The notes: generated by a model from the sequence alone, not told the origin. A stretch of 64,000 nt of DNA from Oenanthe sinensis (GCA_028671895.1 CM053794.1:22368501-22432500), one strand, 5' to 3'; positions 11,346 to 21,935 are shown, numbered from the stretch's first letter. Numbers and translations: made by a program.

Positions 11346-11966
11346 ATCCAATTTTATTGGCTTATGATTGTTTAATGAAATAAAGAAAATGAAGCTAAAT
11401 GACTTGATGATTAGTTGCTAAAGTTTAAACGATTTAGGTAGCTAAATGTAGCTTCTATAACTGTAGCTGTTGCTGCGTAGTTTGGTTGCAGAAGTTGGAC
11501 CTCTCAACAACTAAGGTGTTATGTTTATGTTATTTCCATAATTCCATTCGGTTAATTAAATTCGAATTGTTATTCTCATGTATTATTTTTTAGAGATTGG
11601 TCAGGCATTTTAGTAACTCGTAATGAGAAATCATGTCCGTTGTCCAGACAACTCATTTGACATTTCATTTTGGCATTTTCAACATTTTATACGACTTTTA
11701 ATTCACTTGATCTTCTTTCCACATGTTATTCCAGTATTCATGTAAAAATATTCAAAAGCTCCATGACCGTTTCCATCGTTTCAGTAATCTCAATCATGGC
11801 AACACACAATCTTATCATTGCCCAAATGTAGGCCGTAAAATGAGTCAATAACGTACTAAAATCTGTATATAATCTGCCTGGGCATATATATGGCGGCATA
11901 TTCAACTGCAATCCAAGTAGTACACAAATTCTACATGCTTAATGTGTTATTTATATATTTTATATA

Positions 11967-12971
11967 GGGAAATTTCTAATAATACAATCGTAGAATTTGT
12001 TTTTCTAAATGATACACTATTTTGGACTTTCAAGTAGTACTGCTATACTTTTTATTTCATTCGCATCATGCTATTCTACTTTTGACTTCATCTGCCATTA
12101 TACCACTTTCTAATTTTAGAGTTAAAATAGATAAGTTGTATTGTAATAATCAAAAAATAGTAATTGTAAAAAGAATGTCATTCTTATATTCAAGTAACAA
12201 TTATTGTAAAAGGAATATAATTTTCAATTCCAACTAATATTTAAAAAAATAAAAAATATTACCAAAATAGAATACAATTCTTAAAAAATAAAATCACTCA
12301 AAACTATTTTTCTAATTTTTTAGAATTTTTGAGTGAAAATAGATAATTAGTCTAATAATAACTAAAAAATAGAATTGTAAAATAAATATAATTCTTATTT
12401 CTAACTAGTAGTTATCGTAAAAGGAACACAATTTTTATTTCCAAGTAATAGTTTAAAAAAATAGGAAGTGTTACCAAAATACAATACGATTCTTAAACAT
12501 ACATTATTTAAATAAAGTTAGATAATACTTAAAAATGTTAATTGTAATAAATTAAAATAATGATTGAGATAATTTAAATTAAATTGATATTTAAAAATAT
12601 TTAAATATAATTTTATAATATATTAAGATAGGTTAAATAAACGATTGATAAATATATTTATTAATATCTTACATTAAATAAAATAGGATTATTTATTCCT
12701 CTAACAAACAATTAATCAATTAATTTGTCATGGGAACATGTTTTTAATTAGGAAAATTCCTAATGGTACTATTATAGGATTGACTTTTCTAAATTGTACT
12801 ATTAGAAATTTCTCTTTTAATTAACAAAATGATATGATGCAGATGGAGTTAAAAGTAAAGTGATATGATATGGATGAAATCAAAAGTATAGTGGTGCCAT
12901 TTAGAAGTCCAAAATAGTGGATATATCATTTAGAAAAATCAATTTTACAATGATACTATTAGAAATTTCCC
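11967..12971. mobile_element. Non-autonomous Mutator-like element (TIR-MULE) with 9-bp target duplication
   Basis: The element starts GGGAAATTTCTAATA at 11967 and ends with the reverse complement, TATTAGAAATTTCCC, at 12971. Similarity between the two ends continues inward for about 150 bp (CTATTTTGGACTT, GCTATACTTTT, CATCTGC and their complements), so the TIRs are long. Directly outside are identical 9-bp sequences, TTTTATATA at 11958-11966 and 12972-12980; 9 bp is the Mutator family target-duplication size. The interior is AT-rich and non-coding. A third, diverged TIR-like copy lies inside at about 12750-12815. Confidence 0.85.
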
Positions 12972-13086
12972 TTTTATATATGACAGCTGGTACATTGACA
13001 AGCGCAACCCATCTATCCACGGTTTTTCAAAGCTGATAAGAAAAATCCAAGAAGCCTATCTAAAAGTGCGGATAGAGTGACGTATT

Positions 13087-14652
13087 GCAGCGGTCTCATA
13101 ATAAATTTTAAATATATTAAAATTATTTTTGATATTAAAAGTATTTAATAAATATATAGTTGTCATATATTATAGAAATTTATTTAAAAATACCTATTAA
13201 TTTTATTTTTAAATGAATAAATATTAATTTATCATATATAATAAAGCTTTAAAATTATATTAAAATAATTTATAATTTATAAAAATTATTTCAAATAATG
13301 TGATTATTTTAATAATTATTATATTGATTACAATTATATACTTGCAATTTTAGGTTAACTAGATGCGTACTATTTTAGGGACATGAGAAAATATAGCTTT
13401 GTTCCAAAAAAATTGATACTTTTTTTATAAAATTTAAATAATAACATGATTTTCAAATTATATGATCATAAATATTAATAATATTTATTAATATTAGTAA
13501 TATTATGTAAATATTAAAGAATATAATTTAAAATTATATAGGTGTGTGACTTAAAATATCTTATTTTAGTAAAATATCTGATAGTATATTAGTGTCATTG
13601 ACATGTGTTTCAATTATATCGGGACATATGAACTCAAATGCATGTAGTGGTAATGGTAGGTTGATGATTGTTTCTTCTAATTTTTTTGGAGCTGTTGTAC
13701 GTAGAAATATCATTTTAAACTCACATGATAGTGGTCTATATCGGCCGGTACTTGCAACTACTTTTAAATTTTTAATGTTATATAAAGACCCTTCTTCGAA
13801 AATATGTTTGAATCAAAAAAGTAGATGCTTTTGAATTGTTACATGGATAAGATTTTCCTGTCATAAATTAAATCATCAAAAAATTAGTACGAATGCATAT
13901 TGTAATAAATTAATAAATTAATAAAGAACAAAAAATTATTAACCTTCTCATCAATTAAAATCATGTCAAGACTAAATTGATCACCTGTTTGTGTATTGAT
14001 TGTCTCCCACATTGTGCATACTCTCACTCTTATCATCCAATCGTCTCTATTGTTATTCAAAGCATTCAAGCGAGTGAAATCCATGATGTATTAGACGTTG
14101 AATGTAAATAATTTTGTGTTAAATTTATTGTGATTTATTTTTTGATGCTTGATATTTAATTTATATAACTGATAATCTATTATTTTTTAGGCGGAAACAT
14201 ATTCAATTTAGGTAAAAGAATGAAATTAACTTTTTTATTATAGATATTGTCTTTTTGAAAAATCAAAATAGTTTCAATTTTTAATAATTTAATGAATTTT
14301 CTAAAATTTCTAATTATCGTATATATAATAATTTCTTTTGTAATCATTGTCTTTTTAAAAAATCAAAATAGTGTCGATTTTTAATAATTTAATGTCTTTT
14401 CTAAAATTTCTAATTCCCTTGTGTATTAATAATATAGGAGAAAGTTTAGGAGAATCAATATAAAAAAGAAATATTTACCTGACTTATTTACCTGACTTGA
14501 GTATAAAGTTTAGTAGAATATAACGAAACTTAGATTTTTTTTCTAATTTTTAATATTTATTAATTAAAAAATTCGAGAAAATTAGAAAAATACATTGAAA
14601 CGATTTGGGAGTGCCACCTAACCATCTCCGTCTTCTCCTTTATATATATATA
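13087..14652 (-). mobile_element. Helitron-like unit 1, carries an RPA-like fragment
   Basis: This unit matches unit 2 (14653-29876) over its whole length. Both have a GCGG-type GC patch followed by CTCAT(A/G)ATAAATTTTAAAT at one side, the RPA-like exons in the middle, and CGTCTTCTCCTT at the other side. The minus-strand 5' end lies near 14640, where the reverse complement reads AAAGGAGAAGACGGAG. Its own hairpin and CTAG end near 13060-13090 are eroded, so the outer boundary is approximate. 12981-13086 shows nothing else. Confidence 0.6.
13592..14084 (-). pseudogene. RPA-like (replication protein A OB-fold) fragment, copy 1
   Basis: On the minus strand, exon 1 runs from the ATG at 14084 and reads MDFTRLNALNNNRDDWMIRV..., ending at LIDEK with a splice-donor-like AAG|GT. 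After an AT-rich intron, a second exon from an ACAG acceptor near 13850 encodes a block containing VVASTGRYRPLSCEFK. These are the hallmark segments of plant RPA70-type / DUF223 OB-folds, including a basic W-x-I-R-V-R start and a Y-R-P motif. An in-frame stop interrupts the second exon just before KVVAS. RPA-like proteins bind single-stranded DNA and are often carried by plant Helitrons; this one is a relic. Confidence 0.7.
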
Positions 14653-15038
14653 CTAGTGGAAAAAGTCGCGTTTCGCGGCGGACTCATGATAAATTTTAAA
14701 TTAATTAAAAAAAATTCCCCAAAATTACATTACTAATTGTTGAACTGCATATGATAAGTTTGATATAACAAAATTATATTAGATCAAAATAGTAGTATTA
14801 AATTTATAAATATTATAAAATCAAATAATAATTTCAAAATATATGTGTGTATTATAATTCATAACTTACTAATTTGTTATGATTTTAAGATATCTTTTTT
14901 TCACATCCGCTACTAACAATATCAATACCACCAATGCAGGTCAAGCAGCTCACGACATCTAGATAAGTATTAGTAACATTATGTAAATATTAAAGAATAT
15001 AATTTAAAATTATATATGTGTGTGTGACTTATAATATC

Positions 15039-15549
15039 TTATTTTAACAAAATACCTGACAGTATATTAGTGTCATTAACTTGTGCTTCAATTATATCTG
15101 GACATATGAACTTAAATCCATATAGTGATATGTTGATGATTCCTTCTTCCAACTTTTTTGGGCCCGTTGTACGTAGAAACATCACTTTAAACTCACATGA
15201 TAGTGGTCTATATCGGCCGGTACTTGCAACTACTTTTAAGTTTTTAATGCTATATAAAGACCCTTTTTTTTTAAATATGTTTGAATCGAAAAAGTAGATA
15301 CTTTTGAATCGTTGCATGAATAAGATTTTTCTATCATAAATTAAAGAATCAAAAAGTTAGTACGAATGCATAATTGTAATAAATTAATAAATAATAAAAA
15401 TTTATTAACCTTCTCATCAATTAAAATCATATCAAGACTAAATTGATCGTTTGTTTGTGTATTGATTACATCTCATATCGTGCATACTCTCACTCTTATC
15501 ATCTTAACGCTCTATTGTTATTGAAAGCATTCAAGATAGTGTAATACAT
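15039..15549 (-). pseudogene. RPA-like OB-fold fragment, copy 2
   Basis: This is a second copy of the fragment at 13592-14084. The larger open segment (15317-15039, minus) encodes a stretch with KNLKVVASTGRYRPLSCEFK and continues to FKFICPD, matching copy 1 but without the stop before KVVAS. The upstream exon (about 15540-15410) is decayed. Its ATG at 15549-15547 lies inside the target duplication of copia element A, so the retroelement landed directly at the start codon. Confidence 0.65.
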
Positions 15550-15550
15550 G

Positions 15551-16809
15551 TGTTAGGAATTTAGAGGCCCAGAAGTTACAGAGGGGGGGGGGGGGGGTGA
15601 ATGTATACTTCAAAAATTTTCTTGTTTTTGAAAAGAACTTGTTCGAAGCTTGAAGAGCAGATGGAATTACGAAGGTGTTTATCAAGACATATAACAGGAA
15701 ATAATATAGACACAGATGTAACTTTCAATCTAATTTTGTATTAGAATGATCTTTGCTACAATCTGAAATTCAGTTTGAATTTCAGCTTCTTGTTCTGGGA
15801 TTCTTACTATTGTAAAAATGCTCAAAGACACTATCAAATGTGGCTGTGCATAAAGTATATAGACAACATGTCCTGTGCACATGCTCACATGAGACAGTTT
15901 AGCTAAAACTAGAAATAGACAGAGATTGCTTTACATTTGATTAATGACTATTTCTAGCTAACACTGTAGTGACAGTCTGCTCCATCCTGCCTTATCTCTT
16001 CTGTCACTTTTCTTGGCTTATCTTCCCAGCTACATTGTAGACTTGTCTCTGTCTGTGCAGGTTTGACTTATCCTGCATAAACAGAGCTGCAACATCATCT
16101 GTCTTGTTCTGCAATTCTTCCTTGAAACTAGCTTCTTTTGCAGTCGAGTACTCTTCTTGAAATTGGTTCGATAAGTCAAGGAGATTGACTTCTCGAACAG
16201 CTGTGACTTCTCGATTGATCCGGAATACTTGATTTCTCGAATGTCTAGACTTCTCGATCGCATACTCAGCTTGATGACTTCTCGATCAGATTAGACTTCT
16301 CGAATACATGCTTGATATTGACTTCTCGAATGACTCAGCCTTATCACTTCTCGAATGCTCCATTTGCTAGCTTCTCGAATTGTTTATTTTCACTTCTCGA
16401 ATGCCTCATAATTGACACTTCTCGACTGGATTCAATACCTGACTTGTCGAATGACTGACTTCTCGATCGAGTACTAAGCAGATAGAAGTTTTGAGACTTC
16501 TCGAAATGTTTCCACAGTTCTGACTTCTCGAATGGCTGACTTCTCGACCAAGTAACTTGCCTTAGTAGAATTCTCAGATAACTTCTCTTTTTATTTTCTT
16601 CACAGTCTTCTTTGTCTGGTTGCATGATTCAATTTGAATCTTCTAACTGACTTTATTTCTGACTTAATTTACAATTTGAAGATAAACAGAGAAAACTTCT
16701 AGTTACAAATTACACATGAATTACTAAGTCACTAGTCTATTACAGAAGCACAAACTAAGTTACAGCAAGACAGATAATTAAATAGGCTAGGCTTGATTTA
16801 AGTCCAACA
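15551..16809 (-). repeat. 3' LTR of element A (1259 bp)
   Basis: It begins TGTTAGGAATTTAG and ends AAGTCCAACA on the plus strand (TGTTGG...CCTAACA in element sense). It is the same as 28129-29380 except that the G run near 15592-15606 has 15 G against 8. A TATA-like CTATATAC (sense) lies at 15862-15855. Confidence 0.95.
16190..16565 (-). promoter_or_regulatory. Array of TTCTCGAA heat-shock-element-like motifs in LTR A
   Basis: Nine exact TTCTCGAA copies start at 16190, 16234, 16297, 16323, 16348, 16372, 16394, 16498 and 16524. About seven near-copies (CTTCTCGAT, CTTCTCGAC, CTTGTCGAA) fall in the same interval. TTC-nn-GAA is the core pairing of plant heat-shock elements. In element sense the array lies upstream of the TATA-like box, so it sits in U3. 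The other LTR has the same array at about 28761-29136. Confidence 0.75.
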
Positions 16810-16825
16810 ATCTCCCCCAATTTGG
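16810..16825 (-). other. Polypurine tract of element A
   Basis: In element sense the sequence CCAAATTGGGGGAGAT directly precedes the 3' LTR. This purine tract primes plus-strand DNA synthesis in LTR elements. Confidence 0.85.
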
Positions 16826-16864
16826 AAAATGATGAATTTTACAAATTAATACAAGATATCAAGC

Positions 16865-19800
16865 CTACCTATATTGTTGTTGTTGATGAGCTGCCTGATC
16901 ATATTTTTCTTTTCTTTCCTTTTCTTGCCTGGCCCTGTTTTCTTCAATTGCCTGCAGTATCATTTGTCTGGCCATGATTTCCTCAATCAAAATTGCATCT
17001 TTCAGCATGTCTGCAGCAATCTGTAGAGTGAGCATTGGATAGTCTTGGACAAACTTGAGTCTAACTTTGACAGTGACTCCACTTCTCAGTTTGAATTCAA
17101 CTCTGTCAGGATCTTTGAACACTCTACTTTTACCCTGTCTTCTCAATTCTTCAGACAACTGCTCTACTCTCTCCTCCTCCCTCCTTTTCTTCTCAATCAT
17201 CTCCTCCATGTATCTTACCTTGTCAGTCTTTTTCTGATACTTCCTTTCCAAGTACTGAGCCATTTCCATCATTCTCAGCTTGTTAATCATGCATTTCTTG
17301 TCAAACAGGCTAATCACTCTCCTAATGTCATGAGTGGTAGCATCACTGTTGTCATGATGAAATCCTCTTTCTTCTCCATCAACATTAGTAACAAACATCC
17401 TCTTGTCTCTGACTTCTACCTTGACAATTCTGTCAGCCTTCCACAGTTTGATCCTCACCTTGTCAGTTTCAGCAATTTCTTGAATAGGTTTAATAGGTAG
17501 ACCTTTATCAGGAACAATGAGTTGTTTTCTCCACTTAGGACATCTTACTAGCAAAGAGCTAGTAGAGTTCTTGAATTTGGTTGATGTGGCAGTGTTGACT
17601 TTGAGATGTTGGCTTGGCTTCAGTTTCTTTGACTGTTCCTTTTTAATTTCCCTCCTTATCACTCCATGTGCAGTAACTTTCATGAACATCCTTCTTGGAG
17701 ATTTAGTTTTGATGGCAGTTGCAGTTTCAGAAACTGTTGACATCACACTAGTACCCTGAGATTTGGTAGGTGAACTAGAATGAGTGCCAGCAGCTTGCTG
17801 CTTAGAGGAATTTCTTCTTTGATACCGTTTGTTGTCCTCAGAGTTGTCTCTTTTCTTCTTGTCTTCATCCTTCTTCTTCTTGTCTTCTCCCTTTCCTTCC
17901 TTATCACTCCTTGATTCAGACCTTTTATCCTTCTTGTCCTGATCCTCATTGTCATCATCTTTCTTTTTGTTCTTCAATTCTTCTTTTGCAAATTCAGAGA
18001 TTTGTCCAGAGATAAACTTTTTCATTTTCACTACAATTTCATTGTCCTCTATCTGCTTCACCTTCTTCTTTTCAATCAACTCAATTAGGTTAATAATTTG
18101 ACTTCTGTTGCCTGAATTGAGATGTTGAGGGATCCTGAAATGAGCAAGTTTTTCTTCTCTAGCCATATACATCACACCATCTGGACTACAGTAGGATTCA
18201 GGTAGAGCAAGAGGTAGGAGAGGCCCCAATATTTTCTTCTTCAATTCTTCATCTTCCTGGGTTACCAACTCCACTCCCTTGTACAGACATTCCAGTTCAG
18301 TATATGAAAGCCTTTGGAATAGAGTAACTGAAACTTTAAAGTAGCCAGATTCCATTTGAATGAGTGGCTCCTTGAACATTTGTCCATTCTGTTCAAACTT
18401 AACTCCCCTTACTGCAACAATAGCATTTTCAAGCATCTTCTTATATTTCCAATGATTTCCCTGGACTTGCTTTTTGATATGATGCAGAAGTTCAAGAAAC
18501 TCCTTGTCAGAGTTGGGCTTTAAAATTTCACTCCTGAGCTTTCTCATAACTGCCTTTTGCCTTTCAGCCTCTATTTCTTCTCTCCTTTCCTTCTCCCCCT
18601 TAGGGTTGATATCTTGACTTTGGAGAAAGGAAGAATGACTTGGCTTAATTTTAGTCCAGCTTGGAGTTGGCAAAGGTGCTGGAGGAGCCTGACTAGTTGT
18701 GCTTAGGTTGGAGATGAGGGATTGTAGAGAGGTGAGTTGTGCTGAGATGCTGGCAAGAGAAGTCCCTTGATTTGCAGAAGTAGAGACAAACTCATTTTTT
18801 AGATTATGAACATCTGAGACAATTTGTGAAACTGTGGATGTGAGAGAATCCACTCTGGCATTTAAGGTATCAATGGTGGAGGCCTTTGCAGCTTCATCCT
18901 TGGCCTTTGACTGATAGTAGAGGTCCACTTGGAAAGGTGATAAGGTGTGTAGAGGCACATCCTCAGGCAGCCTATCTGCATGCCTGTTTTTGTACAGAAC
19001 TTCAACCATACTGTTTATTCTCCTTTGATTGTCTATGATGGTTGTGTGACCTTGAACCATTTCCTTAAACACCTTTTCCATAGAGTCTATTTTGGTGTGA
19101 AGAATGGAGGACTTTCCTGAATCTCCTCTTGAAGTGTGAGCAAGAAGACCTCCAGGCTTCAGTTTGTCTTCCATTGCTCTCAAGGTGCCCTCTACTTTAG
19201 CTCTGTGATCATCTATCTCAGATTGTACACCTTTGGCAAGATAGTGATTTGATTGCAGTTGGACTTTAGCAGCTTCATGAATTGCATCATACATGGCACT
19301 TGGAGTAAAAATCTTCTCACAAGATCCAAGAGAAGTGAGATACTTCTGTCTAGTCCACTCCAAAACTTCTTGCATGCTAACTGCAGATTTACCATCCAGC
19401 CAAGCATCCACATTTTCACCTTCATTTTCATCCAAATTTGCATTCTTTTCTTTCAACTCCTCCTGATCTTTTGCATATTCAAGCATGATTGCAGCATAGT
19501 CTTTGTTTGGCAAATGAGAAGTCACAAGCTGCTGAGCAATGTGATAGAAGCCCTCCAACTGATCTCCATACAATTCCTTTAGTTTCTCATCAGAAAGTGA
19601 CCCACCAAGAAATGATGGTCCTGAATCCCTGTCATGTTGCACAGGTTCCAGCCATTGTGACAGAGAGTGAGAGCTAGGGCCACTTGTGACAGTAGTCCCC
19701 TCAGCATCTATTTCCTCATCCAATTTCTCAGATGATTCATTAGACACTGGATGGATAGGTGAATTCTCCTGAGGAGACAGTCTTTGAATGACTGGGGAGT

Positions 19801-21517
19801 GTCTAGGGGATGCCATTTGCATGGTGTGGAGGTCCCCCAGATTACCTAATGTCTGTGAAGACACTTGGCTTTGAAATGCCTGAGCCCCCACAGAGTCTGA
19901 AGTAAAAACTCCTGGAACCTCTGTGGTTTTGATGGTGTCATCAGGATATGCCTCAGCATGCATTCCCTCACCATCTAAAGGAGTGTCCTGAGTGGTGAAC
20001 AAGGTGTCATGCACCAAGTCACTTGAATGGGGCTCACCAGGGAAACAAGAGTCCTGATGATCAACAACTTCATGTGTTTGGCTGGACACATTTGGTTGAG
20101 ATGAAATTTGAGAGATAGCAGGTAGAGTGTGAGTAGAACTGAGTATTGGCAACTCCCCCTGAGAAAATGGGGAAGTTTCAAGAGAAGATCCTACTGGTGC
20201 ACAGTGTGTCTCTTTTTCAACTACAGCTTCTTCATTGACAGGAGTGAATTCCTGCAATGGTGCAGACTCTGTACAGGGTGGAGTGGGCTGACTCCCAATT
20301 TCAATAGATGCACCTTGTTGAGAAAGTGCACCTAGAAGTAGGTTTAATCCCTTGTTAACTTCTACATCCTGTTGAGAGGATGTAGAGTGGTCTGTTGTGG
20401 CCTTTTTATTTTTCTTTCTCCTGGTCAAAGGCTCCACAGGTGACTCATCTGATTCATTTTCTACAACTGTTTCTAACACTCTTTTCTTAACAGCTTTCTC
20501 CTTCTTCTTCTTTGCAACTACACCCTGTTGAGAGGATGTAGAGGATGGTTTGCTAACATCTAGGGATTTCAAAGAAGGGCTAGCAGTTGGGTTGGAAGTC
20601 CTTGGGTTAGGTGCATTTGGTACTTCTGCAACCTTAGGACCTCCTACTGTATCAAGGTAACCATATTTAGGCTGCACTAGTGGATATCCCTCAAACACAC
20701 TCCTCATGTGAGGAGTGATTATGAGAGGGACATTCACAGTGGTTCTCCTATCCAATGTGGCAAAAATGATTTTTGACATGGATTTGGAGTAGCCAATTCT
20801 TTGTTTGTTCATTCCAGGCAATTCAATTAAACCAGCATTCTTATAATTGAGAATTAATTGAATAAAGCGAGGAAAGAAAATTTCATTACCTCTCTTGGGA
20901 ATCCTGGTTATGAGTTCCCCAAGAACTAGCTTTCCAACATTGAGCTTTTGGTTGTATGCTAATGAGTAGGCCAGCTTCAAGGCAATGAGGCTTATCTGGT
21001 CAAACCCTGTTTTTCTGCAGGTGAAGACTCTTAGGATGGTATCAAACAGGAATGACCATTCCTTCCTCATGTACTTCTTGTTTAATTTACCCAGCTTGAA
21101 CTTCTCATCAACTCCTCTCTTTAGATTATCAGCATACCTAATGAAGTCCAGAAAATCTAGAAGATCATCGTCAGTAGGTTCTTCATTAAACTCTTCGGTT
21201 GGTATATTCAAGCTTGTATTCACATCATTTTCATCAAAACTGATGTCTTTTCCTTGGATTTTGCAGGTTACAACCACTTTTGACCTACCATCCTCCAAAG
21301 CTATATTTTCCCAGTCAGCAGTCTTCCAAAATTGCTCAAGAATGTCGAGATACAGTGTGGGGTTTGCCAACAGAGCTTCATTCAGATAGGAATCGATGAG
21401 AAACCTAGTGAAGCATTTGTACTGCGCCTTAGCATCTGCGTCTCTTGCAATGGCGAGAAAGTTGGTTTCAGGAATTACGTACACTTCAGTTGCAGGTTTC
21501 GAGCTTGAAGATGCCAT
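16865..21517 (-). CDS. ORF3 of copia element A, 1550 aa, function unknown
   Basis: A long intact ORF follows pol in the same sense. The start at 21517 is an ATG (MASSSSKPATEVY). Residues about 20-290 form a domain shared with the ORF3s of elements B and C, with landmarks W-x-FLFDT near 151-160, AYNQKLNVGKL near 195 and FPRFIQLILN near 215-223. A Ser/Thr/Gln-rich middle follows, with repeated SSQ patches. There are predicted helical stretches around 640-900, a second conserved patch (YFKVSVTLFQRL) near 1057-1068, and a very Lys/Asp/Glu-rich tract at about 1176-1230. The C-terminus is charged and ends in a glutamine run. I see no signal peptide, transmembrane segment or enzyme motif. Sirevirus ORFs in this position are often called envelope-like, but nothing here supports a membrane glycoprotein. 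Confidence 0.85.
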   Translation of the reverse strand: MASSSSKPATEVYVIPETNFLAIARDADAKAQYKCFTRFLIDSYLNEALLANPTLYLDILEQFWKTADWENIALEDGRSKVVVTCKIQGKDISFDENDVNTSLNIPTEEFNEEPTDDDLLDFLDFIRYADNLKRGVDEKFKLGKLNKKYMRKEWSFLFDTILRVFTCRKTGFDQISLIALKLAYSLAYNQKLNVGKLVLGELITRIPKRGNEIFFPRFIQLILNYKNAGLIELPGMNKQRIGYSKSMSKIIFATLDRRTTVNVPLIITPHMRSVFEGYPLVQPKYGYLDTVGGPKVAEVPNAPNPRTSNPTASPSLKSLDVSKPSSTSSQQGVVAKKKKEKAVKKRVLETVVENESDESPVEPLTRRKKNKKATTDHSTSSQQDVEVNKGLNLLLGALSQQGASIEIGSQPTPPCTESAPLQEFTPVNEEAVVEKETHCAPVGSSLETSPFSQGELPILSSTHTLPAISQISSQPNVSSQTHEVVDHQDSCFPGEPHSSDLVHDTLFTTQDTPLDGEGMHAEAYPDDTIKTTEVPGVFTSDSVGAQAFQSQVSSQTLGNLGDLHTMQMASPRHSPVIQRLSPQENSPIHPVSNESSEKLDEEIDAEGTTVTSGPSSHSLSQWLEPVQHDRDSGPSFLGGSLSDEKLKELYGDQLEGFYHIAQQLVTSHLPNKDYAAIMLEYAKDQEELKEKNANLDENEGENVDAWLDGKSAVSMQEVLEWTRQKYLTSLGSCEKIFTPSAMYDAIHEAAKVQLQSNHYLAKGVQSEIDDHRAKVEGTLRAMEDKLKPGGLLAHTSRGDSGKSSILHTKIDSMEKVFKEMVQGHTTIIDNQRRINSMVEVLYKNRHADRLPEDVPLHTLSPFQVDLYYQSKAKDEAAKASTIDTLNARVDSLTSTVSQIVSDVHNLKNEFVSTSANQGTSLASISAQLTSLQSLISNLSTTSQAPPAPLPTPSWTKIKPSHSSFLQSQDINPKGEKERREEIEAERQKAVMRKLRSEILKPNSDKEFLELLHHIKKQVQGNHWKYKKMLENAIVAVRGVKFEQNGQMFKEPLIQMESGYFKVSVTLFQRLSYTELECLYKGVELVTQEDEELKKKILGPLLPLALPESYCSPDGVMYMAREEKLAHFRIPQHLNSGNRSQIINLIELIEKKKVKQIEDNEIVVKMKKFISGQISEFAKEELKNKKKDDDNEDQDKKDKRSESRSDKEGKGEDKKKKDEDKKKRDNSEDNKRYQRRNSSKQQAAGTHSSSPTKSQGTSVMSTVSETATAIKTKSPRRMFMKVTAHGVIRREIKKEQSKKLKPSQHLKVNTATSTKFKNSTSSLLVRCPKWRKQLIVPDKGLPIKPIQEIAETDKVRIKLWKADRIVKVEVRDKRMFVTNVDGEERGFHHDNSDATTHDIRRVISLFDKKCMINKLRMMEMAQYLERKYQKKTDKVRYMEEMIEKKRREEERVEQLSEELRRQGKSRVFKDPDRVEFKLRSGVTVKVRLKFVQDYPMLTLQIAADMLKDAILIEEIMARQMILQAIEENRARQEKERKEKYDQAAHQQQQYR

Positions 21518-21699
21518 AGAGTTGTGTATAGAAAGAGAGAAACGAAGAAATCGAAGGTTTTAGAGAGTAGAATAGCAAGGGTTCAAGTGTAGCTGTAGAA
21601 TGAGAGGGTTTCTTTGAGTTTGAAATTAAGTGTAGAAATGAAATGTTATTTCTACTGTGCTATGTATAATACTTAGACAACTCGACTAGAATTGTAATC

Positions 21700-21935
21700 G
21701 ATTTTGTATGTTCGAGAACTCAGAGAAGAGTAAAGTTAGTTTCAGTAGAGAACTGTCAGAATTTGATCGAGAACTCTCAAGAATATATATACATGATTCG
21801 AGAACTGAGATAGTCGAGAACTCTGATGATTCGAGAACTCTTGACAGTACTCGATTGAGAACTCTAAAAATGAGCTATTCGAGAACTCACAAAATCATGA
21901 GTCGAGAACTCAAAAGAAATAAGTAACTAGTCGAG
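21700..21935 (-). promoter_or_regulatory. Motif array between pol and ORF3 of element A (inverted TTCGAGAA copies)
   Basis: The plus strand repeats TTCGAGAACT at about 21713, 21797, 21831 and 21878, with near-copies AGTCGAGAACT, GATCGAGAACT and AGTCGAGAAGT between them. The core TTCGAGAA is the reverse complement of the LTR motif TTCTCGAA. The array lies about 190 bp upstream of the ORF3 ATG in element sense. A weak TATA-like TATTATACATAG is on the ORF3 side near 21660-21672. Confidence 0.6.

Noticed and set aside
16030..16625. Two minus-strand open frames in each LTR of element A (77 and 93 codons)
   Set aside because: The peptides are translations of the TTCTCGAA motif array (SRSFEKS-like). 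Presence in both LTRs reflects LTR identity, not a gene.
16865..21517. ORF3 as a retroviral-type envelope glycoprotein
   Set aside because: No signal peptide, fusion or transmembrane segment, or cysteine pattern is visible; only its position after pol suggests the name.
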